A stretch of DNA of 64,000 nt from Lineus longissimus (GCF_910592395.1 NC_088316.1:4838001-4902000), one strand, 5' to 3'; shown: positions 10,413 through 24,410, counted from the first letter of the stretch. Notes: generated by a model not told the origin, from the sequence alone. Made by a program: numbers and translations.

Positions 10413-12600
10413 TTAACTCGTATGTATTTGTTCATTTTATTCGAATAGATATTTTGTTGAGGACAAGCCTACAATATCAAAGTGACATAGCATTATAATT
10501 ATCGCTGCCAGTTGTGTTGGATCAATAATAAAATAGGTCAACGACAAAGCTGTTGAGAAATGTGGTAGATCTCCTACTACATGTATATCGCCAGTCAAAC
10601 ACCTAATCGATTTTAAATTAGACCAAAGACATTCTATTAATGAATCAAAATCACCCATTAACTCGAGTGTGCCCTAAAAATGTCCCAGGGATCAGACAAA
10701 ACGGTATATATACTGGTGAGTATCCTACAGGCCACTGAGTGCAAATTTATCTGCCAGTGGCTGCCGCCTGTACATGTATAGCATTCGGTAGGCTGTTTTT
10801 CTTCTGCCTGTGACGTTACATATTTACTTTGTACATTACTGTTGCCAACAAAAAAACCCGAAAAACATACACGTACCGGCAAGAGTGTATGTGTTATGCG
10901 CTATGGCGATCAATCGATAGCGCAAATCGGTCGATAGCGCCTAACATATGCAAAGAACGTTCTGTGCAGTACGTGTTGAGCCGGCTTAGAATATGCTGGT
11001 TTATTCAGCGGACAAGGACAGCACCTTGGGATAAACAAGAATGCTACGACTTACTCGAAGTTGTAAAAAACAAGATCTTCATCCAAGCTGACCATTCTCC
11101 TTTAACATAAGCATACAGCATGTATTCATCTTTACAGACCACTACCTATTCGGATTATCTCGATCACGCGCCAATTTTCTTTTTTGCCGAGCCTCTTCTC
11201 AGTGAATTGGAGCAAATGAGCGTATCCTTTCCTCAACACACGCAAATGATACCCTTTCATCTTGTCTATCAAATATATTATCCCACGGCTGAATCTACTC
11301 TCTTTGGAGGACGATTTTTAAAATAAACGTTTCAAGTATTTTCTTCCATTTGTAACTCAAAGTGCGCACAAGTCGTCTTGGTTTTCAAAACGATAAAGCA
11401 TGGTATCACCAAACAACAAACGGGGCGCGCTTTCTACGATGACAGTCATTTTTTGCTCGAATGATTCAGCTACTTTTATGAGAGCTGATGATAGCAAGGC
11501 TTCTAATGTTCCCAGAGTGAGATGTTGCCTCAGGCGTGTTTTGGTCTGCAGAAAACGTTATCAGCAAAACATATATGTCCTGTATTCATGGATTCAGGTT
11601 ATATGATGAACACTGCTCGGCACTACTTTGCCAGAATAACTTGGCTACTTCGATGGGCTCTGATAGAATTACGATATGTAAGTCTGATGATGTCAGGCAA
11701 TACCCCGTGGTACAGTCACGAGTTGGATAACACGAATGACATATTACCTTGGTACATAAAACATAAGATGAAAAACACAACAACTTGTTTTTGTAATAGT
11801 TCTGTATTTGCTAGGTTCTGTTGCAATTGAACCATATACCTAATACATGTAATATACATTGACAATTCATCAAAGCAGGTTGGTGCACTCTATTTGAAAC
11901 ATGTTATATGATACATTTCAATGGCACGGCGATTATGTGGAAACTGTTCTTGGTATCGCTTACATTTTCAATTTATTCTGCACCAATCGCTTCAACATGA
12001 TTTCGGGCTGCATATCTAGGTTTCATTGCCCTGGGGCACAACCTTCTCGGGTAGCGCGTGCCGAAAGCCAATTATCCGCACAGCTGGAACAAATTATTTG
12101 ACCAGCTGAAATGGCCATCACAAATGCGCTGTTTTGAAGCAGACTCGAGCTTTAAATTCATTGATTTCTGCACAACTATTTCGACATAAAAAAGCGACAT
12201 GTCAAGAGATGACATGGCACGACCTGAGGGTGAAAGTGTCGTTGTAAATCGTATGTATAGCCCGCTCCTTTGAAAGTACTAATTATTGTTTATCCATAAA
12301 AGTGCCTCGCTACAGTTGGCAGTGTCAACTTAATGTAAACCCAGCCTAACTCTACTTAAAAGAAGGTTACCCCTAAGCCATAGATGCTTAAAAACTAACG
12401 GTTAAAGCCGTGCTTCATTGTCTCAGAAATCCTGGAGTAATGTTCTTGGCATAAAACCTGTACTCCAAGCTAGAGTAAGCATAGTATTGTTGTAACCACT
12501 GAGAAGAAATATGATTTTCCCCCAAACCATTCCGCTACTTTTGTTTTGCAAATGAGGTACTGTAACAATGAGCAAACGAAGAACTTCACTGCAACATGGT
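10413..12600. other. No recognisable gene (upstream flank of the esterase)
   Basis: AT-rich. It probably includes the esterase promoter on its left side. Short repeated CGATAGCGC motifs occur near 10910-10945. Several short overlapping ORFs (for example 11400-11830) show no family features. Confidence 0.4.
10705..10712 (-). promoter_or_regulatory. Possible TATA box upstream of the carboxylesterase
   Basis: TATATATA (palindromic) lies 300 bp upstream of the first ATG on the minus strand. A start about 30 nt downstream would give a 5' UTR of roughly 270-320 nt. Such AT octamers are common by chance in this AT-rich sequence, so support is weak. Confidence 0.18.
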
Positions 12601-12612
12601 GGTTTTAGGCCT

Positions 12613-12641
12613 TGTGTGTGTGTGTGTGGGGGGGGGGGGGG
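12613..12641. repeat. Microsatellite (GT)n followed by a run of 14 G
   Basis: GTGTGTGT...(12613-12627) runs directly into 14 consecutive G (12628-12641). Length in such runs is unreliable in assemblies. Confidence 0.85.
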
Positions 12642-14280
12642 CTTTGCCATTGTCTTCTCTCACTGGCAGCTTCGCCAAGTCGTCAACACGACCAGCGGCT
12701 GTACAATTTCCCTTCACTTCATCAAAGCCACGGCACGTGACCTACATCTCATCTCCCGTGAAATCGTTCCGGGCGCCTCTTCAACAGCTTCCTCCGAAGT
12801 ATGTTTTCTTCCATACAGACATGTACCGAGGTCGATATAGGGAATAGAAATACATGTACAACTCTTAAAAGTTTACAAGCCCTTCGGCGATAATCGCTCA
12901 CTGTGAGAAATGATTGCTATAATGTTGTCAACAGGGACTGGACCAATTGGTTCACTTACTGAATCCAAGATGGCGGACCACCAGACTAAAATGCGAGTAC
13001 TAATTGAAGAGCTTAAAAGTATAATCAGGCTAAGGCACATTTTAAACCCTATATTTGGAGAAAAATGCAAAAATATGAAAAAAATCTTCACATTCCCTGG
13101 AAACACGCAAGTGATGATTTCTAGATATCGCTGAATCATTAAGAGGCACAGATTATATGTGTTGAAAGCATTTGCTTCTTTAAGGGTATAAATAATGCAA
13201 AATGTGCATAAACCAAGAAGGGTTGTTACAACTAGTTACACTACGGACTTAGTGACAAGGCCTCGTCCCATCGCCCTTACCGGCCACTACGACAAGTCAA
13301 TACTCTTGCTGATGATTCGTCATTATTGGTCGTCGCAAAAACAACGAATTGACACAGATATCAACTAGGTCAACCAATCACGCGGTAGTCTGGCGGACAC
13401 ACCTCCACGACACACTTTATGTGACTTAGCATGGTGTCCCTGATGCGGCCACTAAAGACATGATGACGTAGATTGCCACAACAAACTTGTGGTGTGAAGC
13501 TGTACTCCTCCTACTATAATATTACGTCTGGAGGCAAAGTCGTATTAAAGGTGTACAGTTAGCCGACGACGTTTGGTGTGCAGGTTTCTAATGTCTTCGG
13601 CATTCCGCAGGCGATGTGGAATTAGTCCGCCGAGGTTATGGAAGAAAAAAACCAAAATGGCGGGAGTGTCGGAGAACGAGAAGCGTACTGCAATTTTTTC
13701 CGCATCAATTTTGAAGTACGTGGATAATGAGGCGTTGGGGAGTTCGTTCAAGAGCCATATAACTTTTGCATAGCAGGGTTATGAAACTGCCGGCTTGTTA
13801 GAAAAATGTCGGCGGATTAGATGGTCTTCGTTTTCGGACATTTTTTTGTTGGTTGGCACGAACGATTGTTGTAGTCGTTCCAGTGCAAGTGGACATGGTG
13901 GAGCCAGTGCTAATGGGCCAGGTACTCTACCAGTGAAATATGCAGGCGTATTGATGTAAGTTTTATCTGTTATAGTGGTGACTTCTCGCTACGTTAATTG
14001 CAAAATACATGTACATGATAAGAATGAGTTTACATAAGCAATCTAATCTTTGTGTAAAAATAGTGAAATACATTGAAAAGACTTCACCACGTACACGAAG
14101 GAGTGCAGGGAGTTTTCATATCCATCGCTGTTGGGAAGAGAAGGCAAATAAGCCTGGCCAAAGCCTGGGCCCAAATTGGTTGCCTTGGATGAGCCGTCAT
14201 CAGTGAATTCACCTTTTTCATTACAGATTGTTAAATTATTCACAGACATACTTGTGGGTAGGCCTAATCCAGAAGAAACA
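12642..14280. other. No confirmed gene; two ATGGCGG-type start contexts
   Basis: Two short plus-strand ORFs open in CCAAGATGGCGGACC (ATG 12970, 54 codons, MADHQTK...) and CCAAAATGGCGGGAG (ATG 13657, MAGVSENEK..., with a possible GTACGT donor at 13716). Both could be 5' exons or chance; neither protein is recognised. Confidence 0.3.
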
Positions 14281-14340
14281 TACCGCCAGCCTTTCCTCCG
14301 GGTTTTTCCTACAGCCTTCTATGAATGAATGAATGAATAT
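14281..14340 (+). repeat. SINE-like tail with (AATG)n end
   Basis: TTTCCTCCGGGTTTTTCCTAC followed by ATGAATGAATGAATGAAT resembles the conserved 3' part of tRNA-derived retroposons. A related TTTCCTCCGGGATCTCC module occurs at 59303. The 5' part is not recognisable. Confidence 0.35.
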
Positions 14341-14903
14341 AATATTGCAATAAAACTTGCAAAATATGTTTTAAATAACCTATTTTATTGATTTATGTCA
14401 AGAAAATATAATTTTGATAACTTTGAAACCTGGTGGACGCTGGTGGACGCTGGTGGGCGCTGTTTAGGATGTCCGGCCTATACGTATACGTTGACTTCAG
14501 AATTCACCGGCCATCCGCATCAGGCTGCAAGTGCAACTCTGTCAGTCAGTGTCACCCAAACCAGGTCATACCAATGCTGCCAGCGATTCACAGACAACTA
14601 ATTGACACTTCGATGGGTATTTCCATCACCTCGACATCTGAAAACTTACTGATTTTGTACGGAAAGCAAGCAGTGAACGATGTAAACATTAATGGATGAC
14701 GGGAATTACGGTGATTACCTCGTTCCGAATGCTCACCATAAGCTTAGCTGCATACAGTCATACACCTGCAATACTTCATCGATCCCAGGTTGATTATCGG
14801 CTAATGTAGCATATCATTATCACACCCCCGGATCAAACCTTACTAATCAAACCTGAAACTATCGAACTGGCACGATATTCGTTCTTTTCTTTAAATATTT
14901 GTC

Positions 14904-14953
14904 GATGGAATCAAATGGAATCAAATGGAATCAAATGGAATCAAATGGAATAA
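14904..14953. repeat. Minisatellite, 10-bp unit (AATGGAATCA), about five copies
   Basis: ATGGAATCAAATGGAATCAA... repeats exactly for about five units and ends in a diverged copy (AATGGAATAA). Confidence 0.9.
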
Positions 14954-16382
14954 ATTGTTTGTGGCCGATTTGCACTACTCACACGCGTCCAAAAAATCAA
15001 CATTTTGCGAATGTACTCGATTTGTTGGAACATAGTAGGCTCGTCCCCTTGTACGAATGTACGTACATAATATTATCAGTGCAGTGCCCTAGTAAGCGCG
15101 CAGCGCCTTTAGGTTGGGGGAAACCCCCCAAACCCCCTGGTTGGGACCCTGCTATAGTTCCTTCCGCCAATTTTTTGTTGTGATAGACAGTTTTCTCCGT
15201 GTATCGCATTAGCAGTAACTCAACACCATCGTCATAATAGCCGGCAAAGAAATGGAAAATGTCCCCCTCCCCCCGAAAGGTGTCCAGACTATCGTAGTCT
15301 GGGACTCTGGCAGATTCTAATGTAAAGTGCAAGCTCTATTGAACTCGCGCAACTGTCGCCATGGAGAGCCCCCCCCCCCCTACCCCCGTCCTTCTGACAT
15401 GTTTTAGCTAGTGCATTGGGGGAAGGCCCCTCAACCCCCCTATTGGCCTCTCAATAAGTCCTTCTGAGCTGCTTACTCCGGGGTGCTTGAGTGGAACCTC
15501 CAAACCTTCATGATGGTGCAGGCCTTTGACACGTTTAACCCAGAGCGAGGAAGAGGTACTCCTTCGATGGTACCCTCACTGCAATCCTCAACCATCATTA
15601 CCCTTCCTTTTCACTGGCATGATATTGGCAAGACTACCAAGAGGTCGTACTGGTGGCTTCTTTGAGACAATTGCTTGTGGTCGTACCTGGGCAACCAATT
15701 CAAGGGGTCAGGGATCAGGTTTTTCCCCCACCAACATGTTGCCGAATGGTTAATGCATAAAAAATTGGTTGGAAAGGGTTTTCGCAGGCCAAGAGACTGG
15801 AAGACAATTGACTCTTGAGGAACACCAGACTGATGAACAAAGAACCTGAGGAACATAGAACGCTCTTCATACCTGGGAGCATAAAAAGCCTGCTAGCGAA
15901 TATTGATTATTATTATTGATTAGAAAAAACCAGAAGATCTGCAGAACCAATGGTACCCCATACAAAGATACATTCCTCCTTAAGGTGTCTTCGGATCCCA
16001 CCACGGCATATGTGGAATTCGTTCGAAAGGTTTATTGAAATCTCAAAATAAAATTTTTTTTCTTGAACGCCTGCCCGTCTTTTGCTTCATTATTTCGGGA
16101 TTATATCCATTTTAAGCATCTTTTGGATATTATCACTAAAGTATCAAAAATCAAAACACATATGTCGGGGGGTAAACCCCCAGAAATTGAAGTTTGATTA
16201 AAAAACAGTGAGAATAATCGTGTGGTTCTCTCTCGGAGCTCAGAATAGTCGAGTTGCTACTTTCGCGCGTTTATCTCTTCTGGCGGCCATTTTAAGTCAA
16301 ATTTAAGCCATTTGAAACGAATCCATGGACTTGAGAAACATTGTTTACATTGGATGACGTCGTATGCACGTTAACCATAGTA
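14954..16382. other. No recognisable gene; C-rich tracts
   Basis: Contains clusters of C/G runs (about 15110-15145, a 12-C run at 15369-15380, 15420-15445) and a short palindrome CCAGACTATCGTAGTCTGG near 15285. ORFs here are driven by base composition. Confidence 0.4.
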
Positions 16383-16421
16383 GCGCTTCGCAGAAAAGCC
16401 TTCGGCTTTTCTGCTGCGCGC
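16383..16421. repeat. Short perfect-stem hairpin
   Basis: GCAGAAAAGCC and its complement GGCTTTTCTGC are separated by TTC, and outer AGCGC/GCGCT segments extend the stem past small bulges. It may be the relic of a palindromic repeat. Confidence 0.6.
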
Positions 16422-19174
16422 TTATGACCATAATTAATCAATATGAATAACACCCTGGAAAAGGGGCGTGGCAAAATTACATGGAAAAACGAAAAAAACA
16501 GATATATACGATGGTTTGTTGTCCAAAATCACTTCACGAGACACACCTATGATGCCAAACACAGCCAATGATGCCGATTGCGCCCGAATCGGTCAGCCCT
16601 TATGGACAAACGAGGTTATCGCAAAATGAGGTTAAAAAACCCATGCAACTTTAATGGTCACTATAGACAGTGAGCCAATAATCGTCCAGGAACCGACATT
16701 GTTTATTTAGTTAATTTCTCCCCCATATCAAAGATTCTTGTAAATAGTTAAGATCGCATTCTCTTACATATGCATTCGTAATAAGATTCTCGTAAGATTC
16801 TTAGTCAAGATCTAGCAAAATCTAGAATCTCACAATAATCTAGCACGGAATATATGCATTGTTCACGATACACGACACTAAATAAGGTAGCTGAAAATCG
16901 TATGAGAATCGTATCAGGGTTTTCCACGTGGGGCTATTCTTCTATAAGCCCTTCAATAGTTATACCCTAACCATGTCAATTTCTAATTGTTCAACTAGTT
17001 TATTTCTCCAAAAAGACAGGAATTATCGTCTATTTCAGCTGAGCATGATTGGGACGCAACCTGGCTCAATATCATTTAGTAATTAAAAAAAGCGAGCAAT
17101 CTAATCATCCTGAAATTGCTGTTGACTCCATGTTTTTCATGTTTCGAGATGTTGATACAGCGCTTCATTGTACCAGAAATGCTCTTGTTATCAATTTGAG
17201 GCAGGTTTCATTTTTAAAACCAGAGCAAACTTCGTCTGAGTATGATTTTTCCTGACATTAAAAAAAGTTTTTGCTCGAACGATTCTCAGACGAATAGATA
17301 ACCAGCATTTTGTTGACATCGCTGGAGGAAAATCATTCGAGCTCGGAGACGAGACGTTGATAGGTTAGGATTGCTGCTGACAAGTAGGAGATAATATGAT
17401 ATACATGTACATAAAGTTTACATAAGAGATTTTCCAAACATTGTCCCGAAATGAGATCACTGTGCATCATTTGTAGTGTCCAGCTTTGACTTTGCACTGT
17501 ATCAAAATATGTTGAAACGTTTGTCATGGACGATAGATGAGTCCTCAAACGATGTATCATGACTTAGTACTTCGCTTGACGATATTTCATTGTGCCTCCT
17601 ATTTCGGCAGTAGCGGCCATGGATCATGTTGATATACGGCTCTACAATTGGATACAAAATAGGACCGGCAACTGATACCCTGCACGGGCGGACATTAGCC
17701 CGTATGGATTATCATTCTATACACATAGGCAAACAGGCCAACGCCTTCGACCTTTACCATCTGATTTGAGCATGTGCCTACGTCAGGCTCTGTTCGATCA
17801 TTTATCAGAATTAAAAAATTGATCTCAACAAAATCAGACACGATAGGGACACCAAATATCGTGTCAGTTTATTAAATGGATTTGACTTTATATTAGTAAT
17901 TGCAGTGATCAGATTGAATCCCAATTTTCTCATTTATTATGAGCCCAGGCAAGCGATAGATTTGAAATCGCCATGCAGCCCTTAAGTGATCATTCGAATA
18001 CCACAAATCATACTATGTGTGTCACGAATTTGTTGACACTTTTAATTTAGGATATTTCTTACAGCGTATGTTGACTTCAGAAACTCCTATAACAAGGTTA
18101 ATCGATGTTTCTCGTTGGCACGGTCACCATTCGTCGATGATTTTACCATGTGACTAATCAGCAAATTTTTCATTTTGAGAAAATTCCACTCAAAGATTCC
18201 GTATAGTTTGAATGACTCTGTGCATTACATATGAAAGAGTATAATGGCACGAAATGCATGAATAGAGGGTAAAGCGTTATAAGAATTGACATTGGCTTTG
18301 AATATCACCATGATAGTTGGTGCGTAAGTAGACATGGCTAGTACAACTCAGATGGCGCTGTTATCTCAATTTCAGAAAAGTTGCAGATTGGTAACTTTGT
18401 AAAATCATCGACGTATTGTTGTACCGCATTGAACAATTATCAACTTTATCAAGGTAACTCGTTTGGCCTCTATCAATCTCAAAACTGATCCCTATACAAT
18501 CTATGACGTTGAATAGTGCTAAAGGCGGTTGGAACTTGAAAAAGAATGCCTATTTCGTTTTATTCAGTGTTTTATCATGCAGCGAATGATTTTTTTTCCA
18601 ATACCAGTTTTTCAAAGTTTTGTTTTCACTTACGACGTCTTCAATTTCCCCGCAAGATAGGGGTCATTGATTTGCCTAGCGGGAACGTCCCTTTTCGCCG
18701 TACCGTACTCCCGACGTCGTTCGAATTTTTTTTAACCGAAGAGACATTTTCGAAAAAATCGCGAGCCGATGACTACGGTTGATACTAATTGATTTTTTCT
18801 CCATTTTATGCGTTATCATCAATGTTGAAAGTTGTACGTACAGCCAAACGTATGATATCACGGCACTGTGCACATTTATCGATCTTTTGATAACTTGATA
18901 ACTCATTGCAGTTTTACACTATTTCGTTTAATTTCGAAGTATTTATCGCCCGCCCTCCTCCCCAAAGGTTAATTGGGACCAGTGTACTTTTTAACCAAGC
19001 TGAGAATATACTAATCTCGGTGACATCAGGAGAACAATGTGTACGTTATATCGTCTTTTTATACATGGTTGATCATCATTTCTGTCTTGAAAAAAATCAA
19101 GTTTTAAGGTGATGTGAGTGGTGTACAATAGGACCTTGGTGATAAGAAAAAAAAGGAGAAAACGTTTATTGTAA
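16422..19174. other. No recognisable gene or repeat
   Basis: 2.7 kb of AT-rich sequence with only short ORFs on both strands and no sign of conserved domains. Confidence 0.45.
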
Positions 19175-19190
19175 CCCCCCCCCCCCCCCC
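19175..19190. repeat. Homopolymer run of 16 C
   Basis: Sixteen consecutive C, flanked by AT-rich sequence. Confidence 0.9.
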
Positions 19191-19789
19191 GACATAAAAA
19201 AGCGACGGGTAGTTTATTACTGATGTTATTACTTGCTTTGATAGGTGACTGGTAAAACCTGCTCGACTGCGGAAGTGGCGAAAACTGTAAATGATTATTT
19301 CGCACTAGCTATAGCTACTGGTATAATTAGACCAAACCAACGGACACCACAGTAATACTGATCCCGGCTACAGTGGCAGAACTTTGCAAAAAATAAATCA
19401 ATATTTTAGTAGCTACTCACTGAGATCAAAAGTATATCATAGTTTTTTTTGTGTCACCTAGTGGTTTGTATCTGTATTTCCTACATATGATTGATGGTCC
19501 CTTGCTACGGTCATTTGTCATTTATCACTGACGGCATGAGCCACCTAATGATGAATGAGACATATGTACCAGAGAGACAAGGAACATTATTATACTTGAA
19601 TCGTACGCATTAATAATCATTATGTACGGGTACTGTGAATCAATTACCTGACGTGAAGATTCGGTGAAGGTCGCTGTGATATCGGTGACCATGCTGTATT
19701 TGTCCGCGCTTGGGCGAATTTATCACCAGTCAGTTTATCGGGTCATTTATTTACAATAACGGATTCCGCTAGTTTCCGCCTAATGACAT

Positions 19790-20224
19790 GCTACGACGAC
19801 TACTACTACTAAGACCCGTGACCTAAGGTCTTAGGGGCACCATGGCAGCTGGCAGCAGTGATGCATGCCCAAGTAGATCTGTGATCGGCCTTCCGGATAA
19901 GTTGAGATGTTGTGAGGCCGGTCCACTCTTTGATGTTATTCATCAACGTTTTCTTTGGTCTTCCTCGCTTTCTCTCTCCAGCGACAGTACCTTGCAAGAC
20001 TGCAAGCGAGTCGTCCAAACCAGTTGAGCTTCCGTCTTTTTACGGTGGTCAGGAGTGCACATTGTCTCCACCTCTTGTCGAACTGACACATTGGTTCTTC
20101 GTTGTCGGAATGAGATCCCAAGTAGTTTCCGCAGGCACTTCATCTCAAACGCTTGCATGCTCTGTCTCGGCGTTTGTCGTCCAGCTTTCACAGCCGTAGT
20201 GGCGCGATATGCACAACCAACCAT
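19790..20224 (-). mobile_element. LINE-like non-LTR retrotransposon, 5'-truncated 3' end with frameshifts
   Basis: The minus strand carries the C-terminal tail of a retrotransposon reverse-transcriptase ORF in three frames: QAFEMKCLRKLLGIS and RTNVSVRQEVET (20224 side), then TTVKRRKLNWFGRL, then GERKRGRPKKTLMNNIKEWT and ending CHGAPKTLGHGS with a stop at 19809. At least two frameshifts (near 20060 and 20000) show it is dead. These blocks are typical of endonuclease-reverse transcriptase polyproteins of invertebrate LINEs. Beyond the stop is a short (TAG)n/(TCG)n stretch (about 19793-19811), likely the element's 3' tail. The clade is not certain. Confidence 0.8.
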
Positions 20225-23200
20225 AAACTAATTTCGCAGATTTCGCGACGATGAAAATCATGAACATTTTATTTTTGTCTTAAACTTTTCATTTATCGCC
20301 AAAATAGGCGCGATATTTTGCCTTTTTCGTGTTTTTACATTTTATTTATTGATTTATAGAACAATCGTAACTGTTTCTACTCACTTTCATTTGACAGTTA
20401 TCGTGATTCTGAGAAGTATTTGCTGCTAACTTACAATTTATAGTCAGTAGTACTTGAAAATGTTGTAGAGAGGTGAAAACGTCACGTATCAAATCCTCCA
20501 TATAGTCAATGTTACTCTCAGGACTCTTTTTTTTAGAACGATAAATATTTCTGAAAAATGAGATTTTTCTGTTCAAGGGCATATTTCTAGACATTTACTT
20601 TTAATCAAAATTGCAATTCGGGTTTGTTGTATGATAGTTAATACATAGTACATGTATTACAAATCGTTTGCGTATGTTTATATTGATTTAATTCAAGCCG
20701 AACTGCAATTCATCATGAATGGGTTTTTTTCTTGCAAGCGGCGAATCTCATTCAACACATGGCCTATTAATTTGAAGTAAATTCGGCGTACCAGTTTAAT
20801 TACAGAAAGCAATTAATGCGATATTATAATGATGAACGGAAATTGGCATTGGCATTCATTAATGTATTTGTATTTGTTGTCAAATCAATTTAATTTTCGC
20901 TTTTAAAATAACACGATTTCAATTACAAAACCAATTGCTGCATGAATGAACGAAAAATAGGCAAAATAGGAAAGAAAACGCGTAATTATCAAGGCTTCAT
21001 CCCCCTAAATCTCGGCAAAACAACACTCCCTTTACTGCCCCCAGTGGCACTGTTGACCAGGTGAAATCGAAATGACGTCACGGAATTCCGCCTGCTTCGG
21101 AAATTCCCACACTAGGAATTTATCAACCCTTCGATGGCGACGATTAACGAAAATCGTGTCTTCTCATACCTAGAGTAATAACAAAATTTAAGATTCGTCC
21201 CAAACTTTTAGAAATGTACAGTTTGCCAATGAAACACAAGAATAAAAAACCCATTTTTATTGAAATAAAAAGCCACCCATTCCTTCAGCGTAACACTTCT
21301 TTTTCGACTCATCGTATTTCTAGGTGATTGAGAGCAGTTTGGTATACAATTAGGAGGTATTAGTCTGGCCTTACGAAATGTATTACCCCGTTTGTCATTT
21401 TATGATTACGATCGAGATAGGGATTTTCAAAGTGATTATGAGAGCAGGAGAAAGAAAATGGTGGGGATGCTTAGTGCGTTAGAGATGCAATACATGTAGC
21501 TAAAAACGTATTTGAGAGCTTATATCAAAACGATTACAACCTCGCCTCATTACGTGTTTTTTTGCTCATATTCACTGAAGGTAGTCATCAATTACTTTGA
21601 CGGAAAAAGTTTCTTTGCCAGCTTTTTCGGAGTCAATGAACTGGCAAGATGAGGTGATGACTTCGGCAAACAGAAGGGCGCGTGAGGAAATATGATACGA
21701 GATAGAAACGGCGGTATCCTTAGAAGTAGAATACACTCGTAAACTGATATTGATTACTAAGTATCAAAGTACGTCGTTGCCCTTTTCGTGAGTAGCTAAA
21801 TGGAGTGATATATAATATCGGAAAGCAGTAGCCGCGGCTGCAGCAGCTCGATTATAATTGATTCTTGAAAATCTTTTCGACATAAGCAAGCGTTTCTCAA
21901 GAGCGTCGATGCCGGCCTGGCCGATTTCCGAGAGTTGATTATGATGAAACCTGTCATGTCTGAAGTGTTTGTTTTCCATTAAAGGTCTTAGGGGTTTTAA
22001 GATTTGTTTGATAACAGCAAAGATTTGAAACAGATTGCAACCAAGTACACACAGAAGTACACAATTTATATTGCCATATGTGAACGATTCGCTTACAAGC
22101 CCCAACCAAATTCGAACAATTCACATCCTCCGGTGGAGCCAATTGTTCCGTGAGCCTAATTACTGAACAGATAGTCGAGCATTACAATAGGGTATCAGCT
22201 CTCGGACAATAGTCTTAAGTTAATTTTGACGTTTTAAAAAGTGTTTTTTAAATTTGTTTTGTGAATTAAGGCAAAAATTAAGTTACTGACATGAATCACG
22301 TCATGATCGGCTGAATTGCAATAAAGTTTGGGTTGATTCGATCCTGAGTTGCGGAGGAGCCAAATTGTCTAAAATCACTTTACATCACGTAACTGACACT
22401 AAGTAATTAAATGACCAAGACACTTTAATATGAAAATCCTTATATTATGTGTTCGTCCAACTTGCATGCCAAATAATGATGTCCTCTGCTTCTGGAACAT
22501 TATTCAAAAGTAAATTGATCAGTGACATAATGAAAAATGACCTTGATTATTAAGTGTCATACTAGGAAAATTGCGGAAGCGAACAATACGTGTAGTCAGC
22601 CGATTCGGCCATCAATAATTTTCGACGAAACTAATTGACACAAGTAATGGTTTATTGAGGCGTGTAAAATGATTATTGATGAGTAGGCTTTAAATTGTAA
22701 ACTGTGCTCATGCTTAAGAATCTTACAAGTATATTGTGAAGGTACTTGACACGAAACTGAATAAGATATTCAATAAGAATCAGGGCATGTGGATACATGA
22801 CACGCGCGCATTTAGACGGCATCGGTTTACACAAATCTTCATCAAACCTTTGTTTTGCTGGAAGTAACGCTTCATTCTGCAAGGGCTAAAAAGATGATTG
22901 TTAACACAGACTATCTGAAGAGAATTGATCTTTAGCCATCTCGTTTATCATGCTACATATGGAAATAAATGATGCATGGAAGATGTGACAACGAATTGGC
23001 TAACGAAATATGGGTGGGTTTCATTGCTCGTTTCAATTGTGCGTGAAAGCGTTTATTTCTATAATTCGTCATCTTGATGATATCAGAGATCAGTAGGCCG
23101 CGGTTTGTTTGTAAAAGGCTAGTCATAATCCACAACGTCAGCTAATTTATAAAAAACGTATTAACTCCCGAGTAGAGAGTAGGAAATAAGGGTCAGCGGG

Positions 23201-24410
23201 ACATTATTACAAATATGTAAAAAAGCTTTATTATATTCTAAGTATTTTGTCCGTCAATTTCAATAGATTATTGTTAAAAAGACTCTAACCAATTTCATAC
23301 AGTAAACCAAAGAATAAATGGCCAGTGTGTTTACCTTAAAACATTCATTTTCTCCAGACAAAATGCCTACCTGTTGTCAAAATATTGTAATTATCACCGA
23401 ACATCTGTGAATATCTATAGGCATCACACAGATACAAAGATGTTTAGTTATCAAAATGAAAAACAAGAGGCCCAAGGGTTTGAAGGGCCTTGTGCCCAGC
23501 TGGGTACAATGTACAAAACATTGAAAGCACATGGCAGGTCTCTTTCAACCTCAATTTTGTCAACATATTGATATGCCTTTATCACGTATGTATCTACGAT
23601 CAATAAAATATTAACATAAAAAGTGCACCCCACCGACCTTTTTCAGAATATAGCTTATTGCAAGGAAAATGCTATTTTTACCTGGCTTAGTAGAAAACAG
23701 CTTAGTCTTTCTTTCTCCTGAAATCATGAGCAATATGAATATAATCGTGTGATTAATGTTTTGGTTCAGCGCCGTTGCCCGTCTTCAGAATGTAATATAA
23801 AGCCGCTTGACGTTGTTATCTAAGAAGCTGCTTGATGATGTCAACGTTGATGTAATAAAAAAAAGTAAAATCTTCTCAAATCTTCAAGAGCATTTGGCTA
23901 CAAAAAGATACAAGAGACTAGCTGGCAAAGAAACCCACCCCTCCTTTGTCTATTCTAATTCTTCGTCGAAATCGCACCGAAGACTAAATAGTTAAGGATT
24001 ATCCTGACATCGACAATTTGTTGAACGAGAAAATGCTTGTGCATCTTCTGAAGTGAAAAACGCCTTCATCACCGGTGTAGCAGTTTGAAATGTCCTTGGA
24101 TAGAATGTACAAAGGATTCTATGCTCTTTAATCTCTGAGCTATTTACGGCCATCGGCTTGATAGAATAATCATTCTATAAACTGTCAGAATACGATTTTG
24201 GGCCGGACCCCTGTTCATGTTACTTTATCATGCCTGCCGAGCTGCTGCCTATATTGTCCCTTTAACAGATTCCATTTGATTAAACCGCTACGTTTTATTC
24301 TTGAATTGACGGACGCATGTTCTGTCGGTTGGTGGCGGATGAAGTGAATCTGTTTTCATTCAATCACTTGACTTTATACAGAGCTTTTTTTCTCCTGAAA
24401 CATATGGTAA
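20225..24410. other. No recognisable gene
   Basis: 4.2 kb of AT-rich sequence with scattered short ORFs. A 113-codon minus-strand ORF (21764-22105) contains an Ala run from GCN codons but no family motif. Confidence 0.45.

Noticed and set aside
21764-22105. 113-codon minus-strand ORF with an Ala run
   Set aside because: No family match; the Ala run comes from a short GC-rich GCN stretch.
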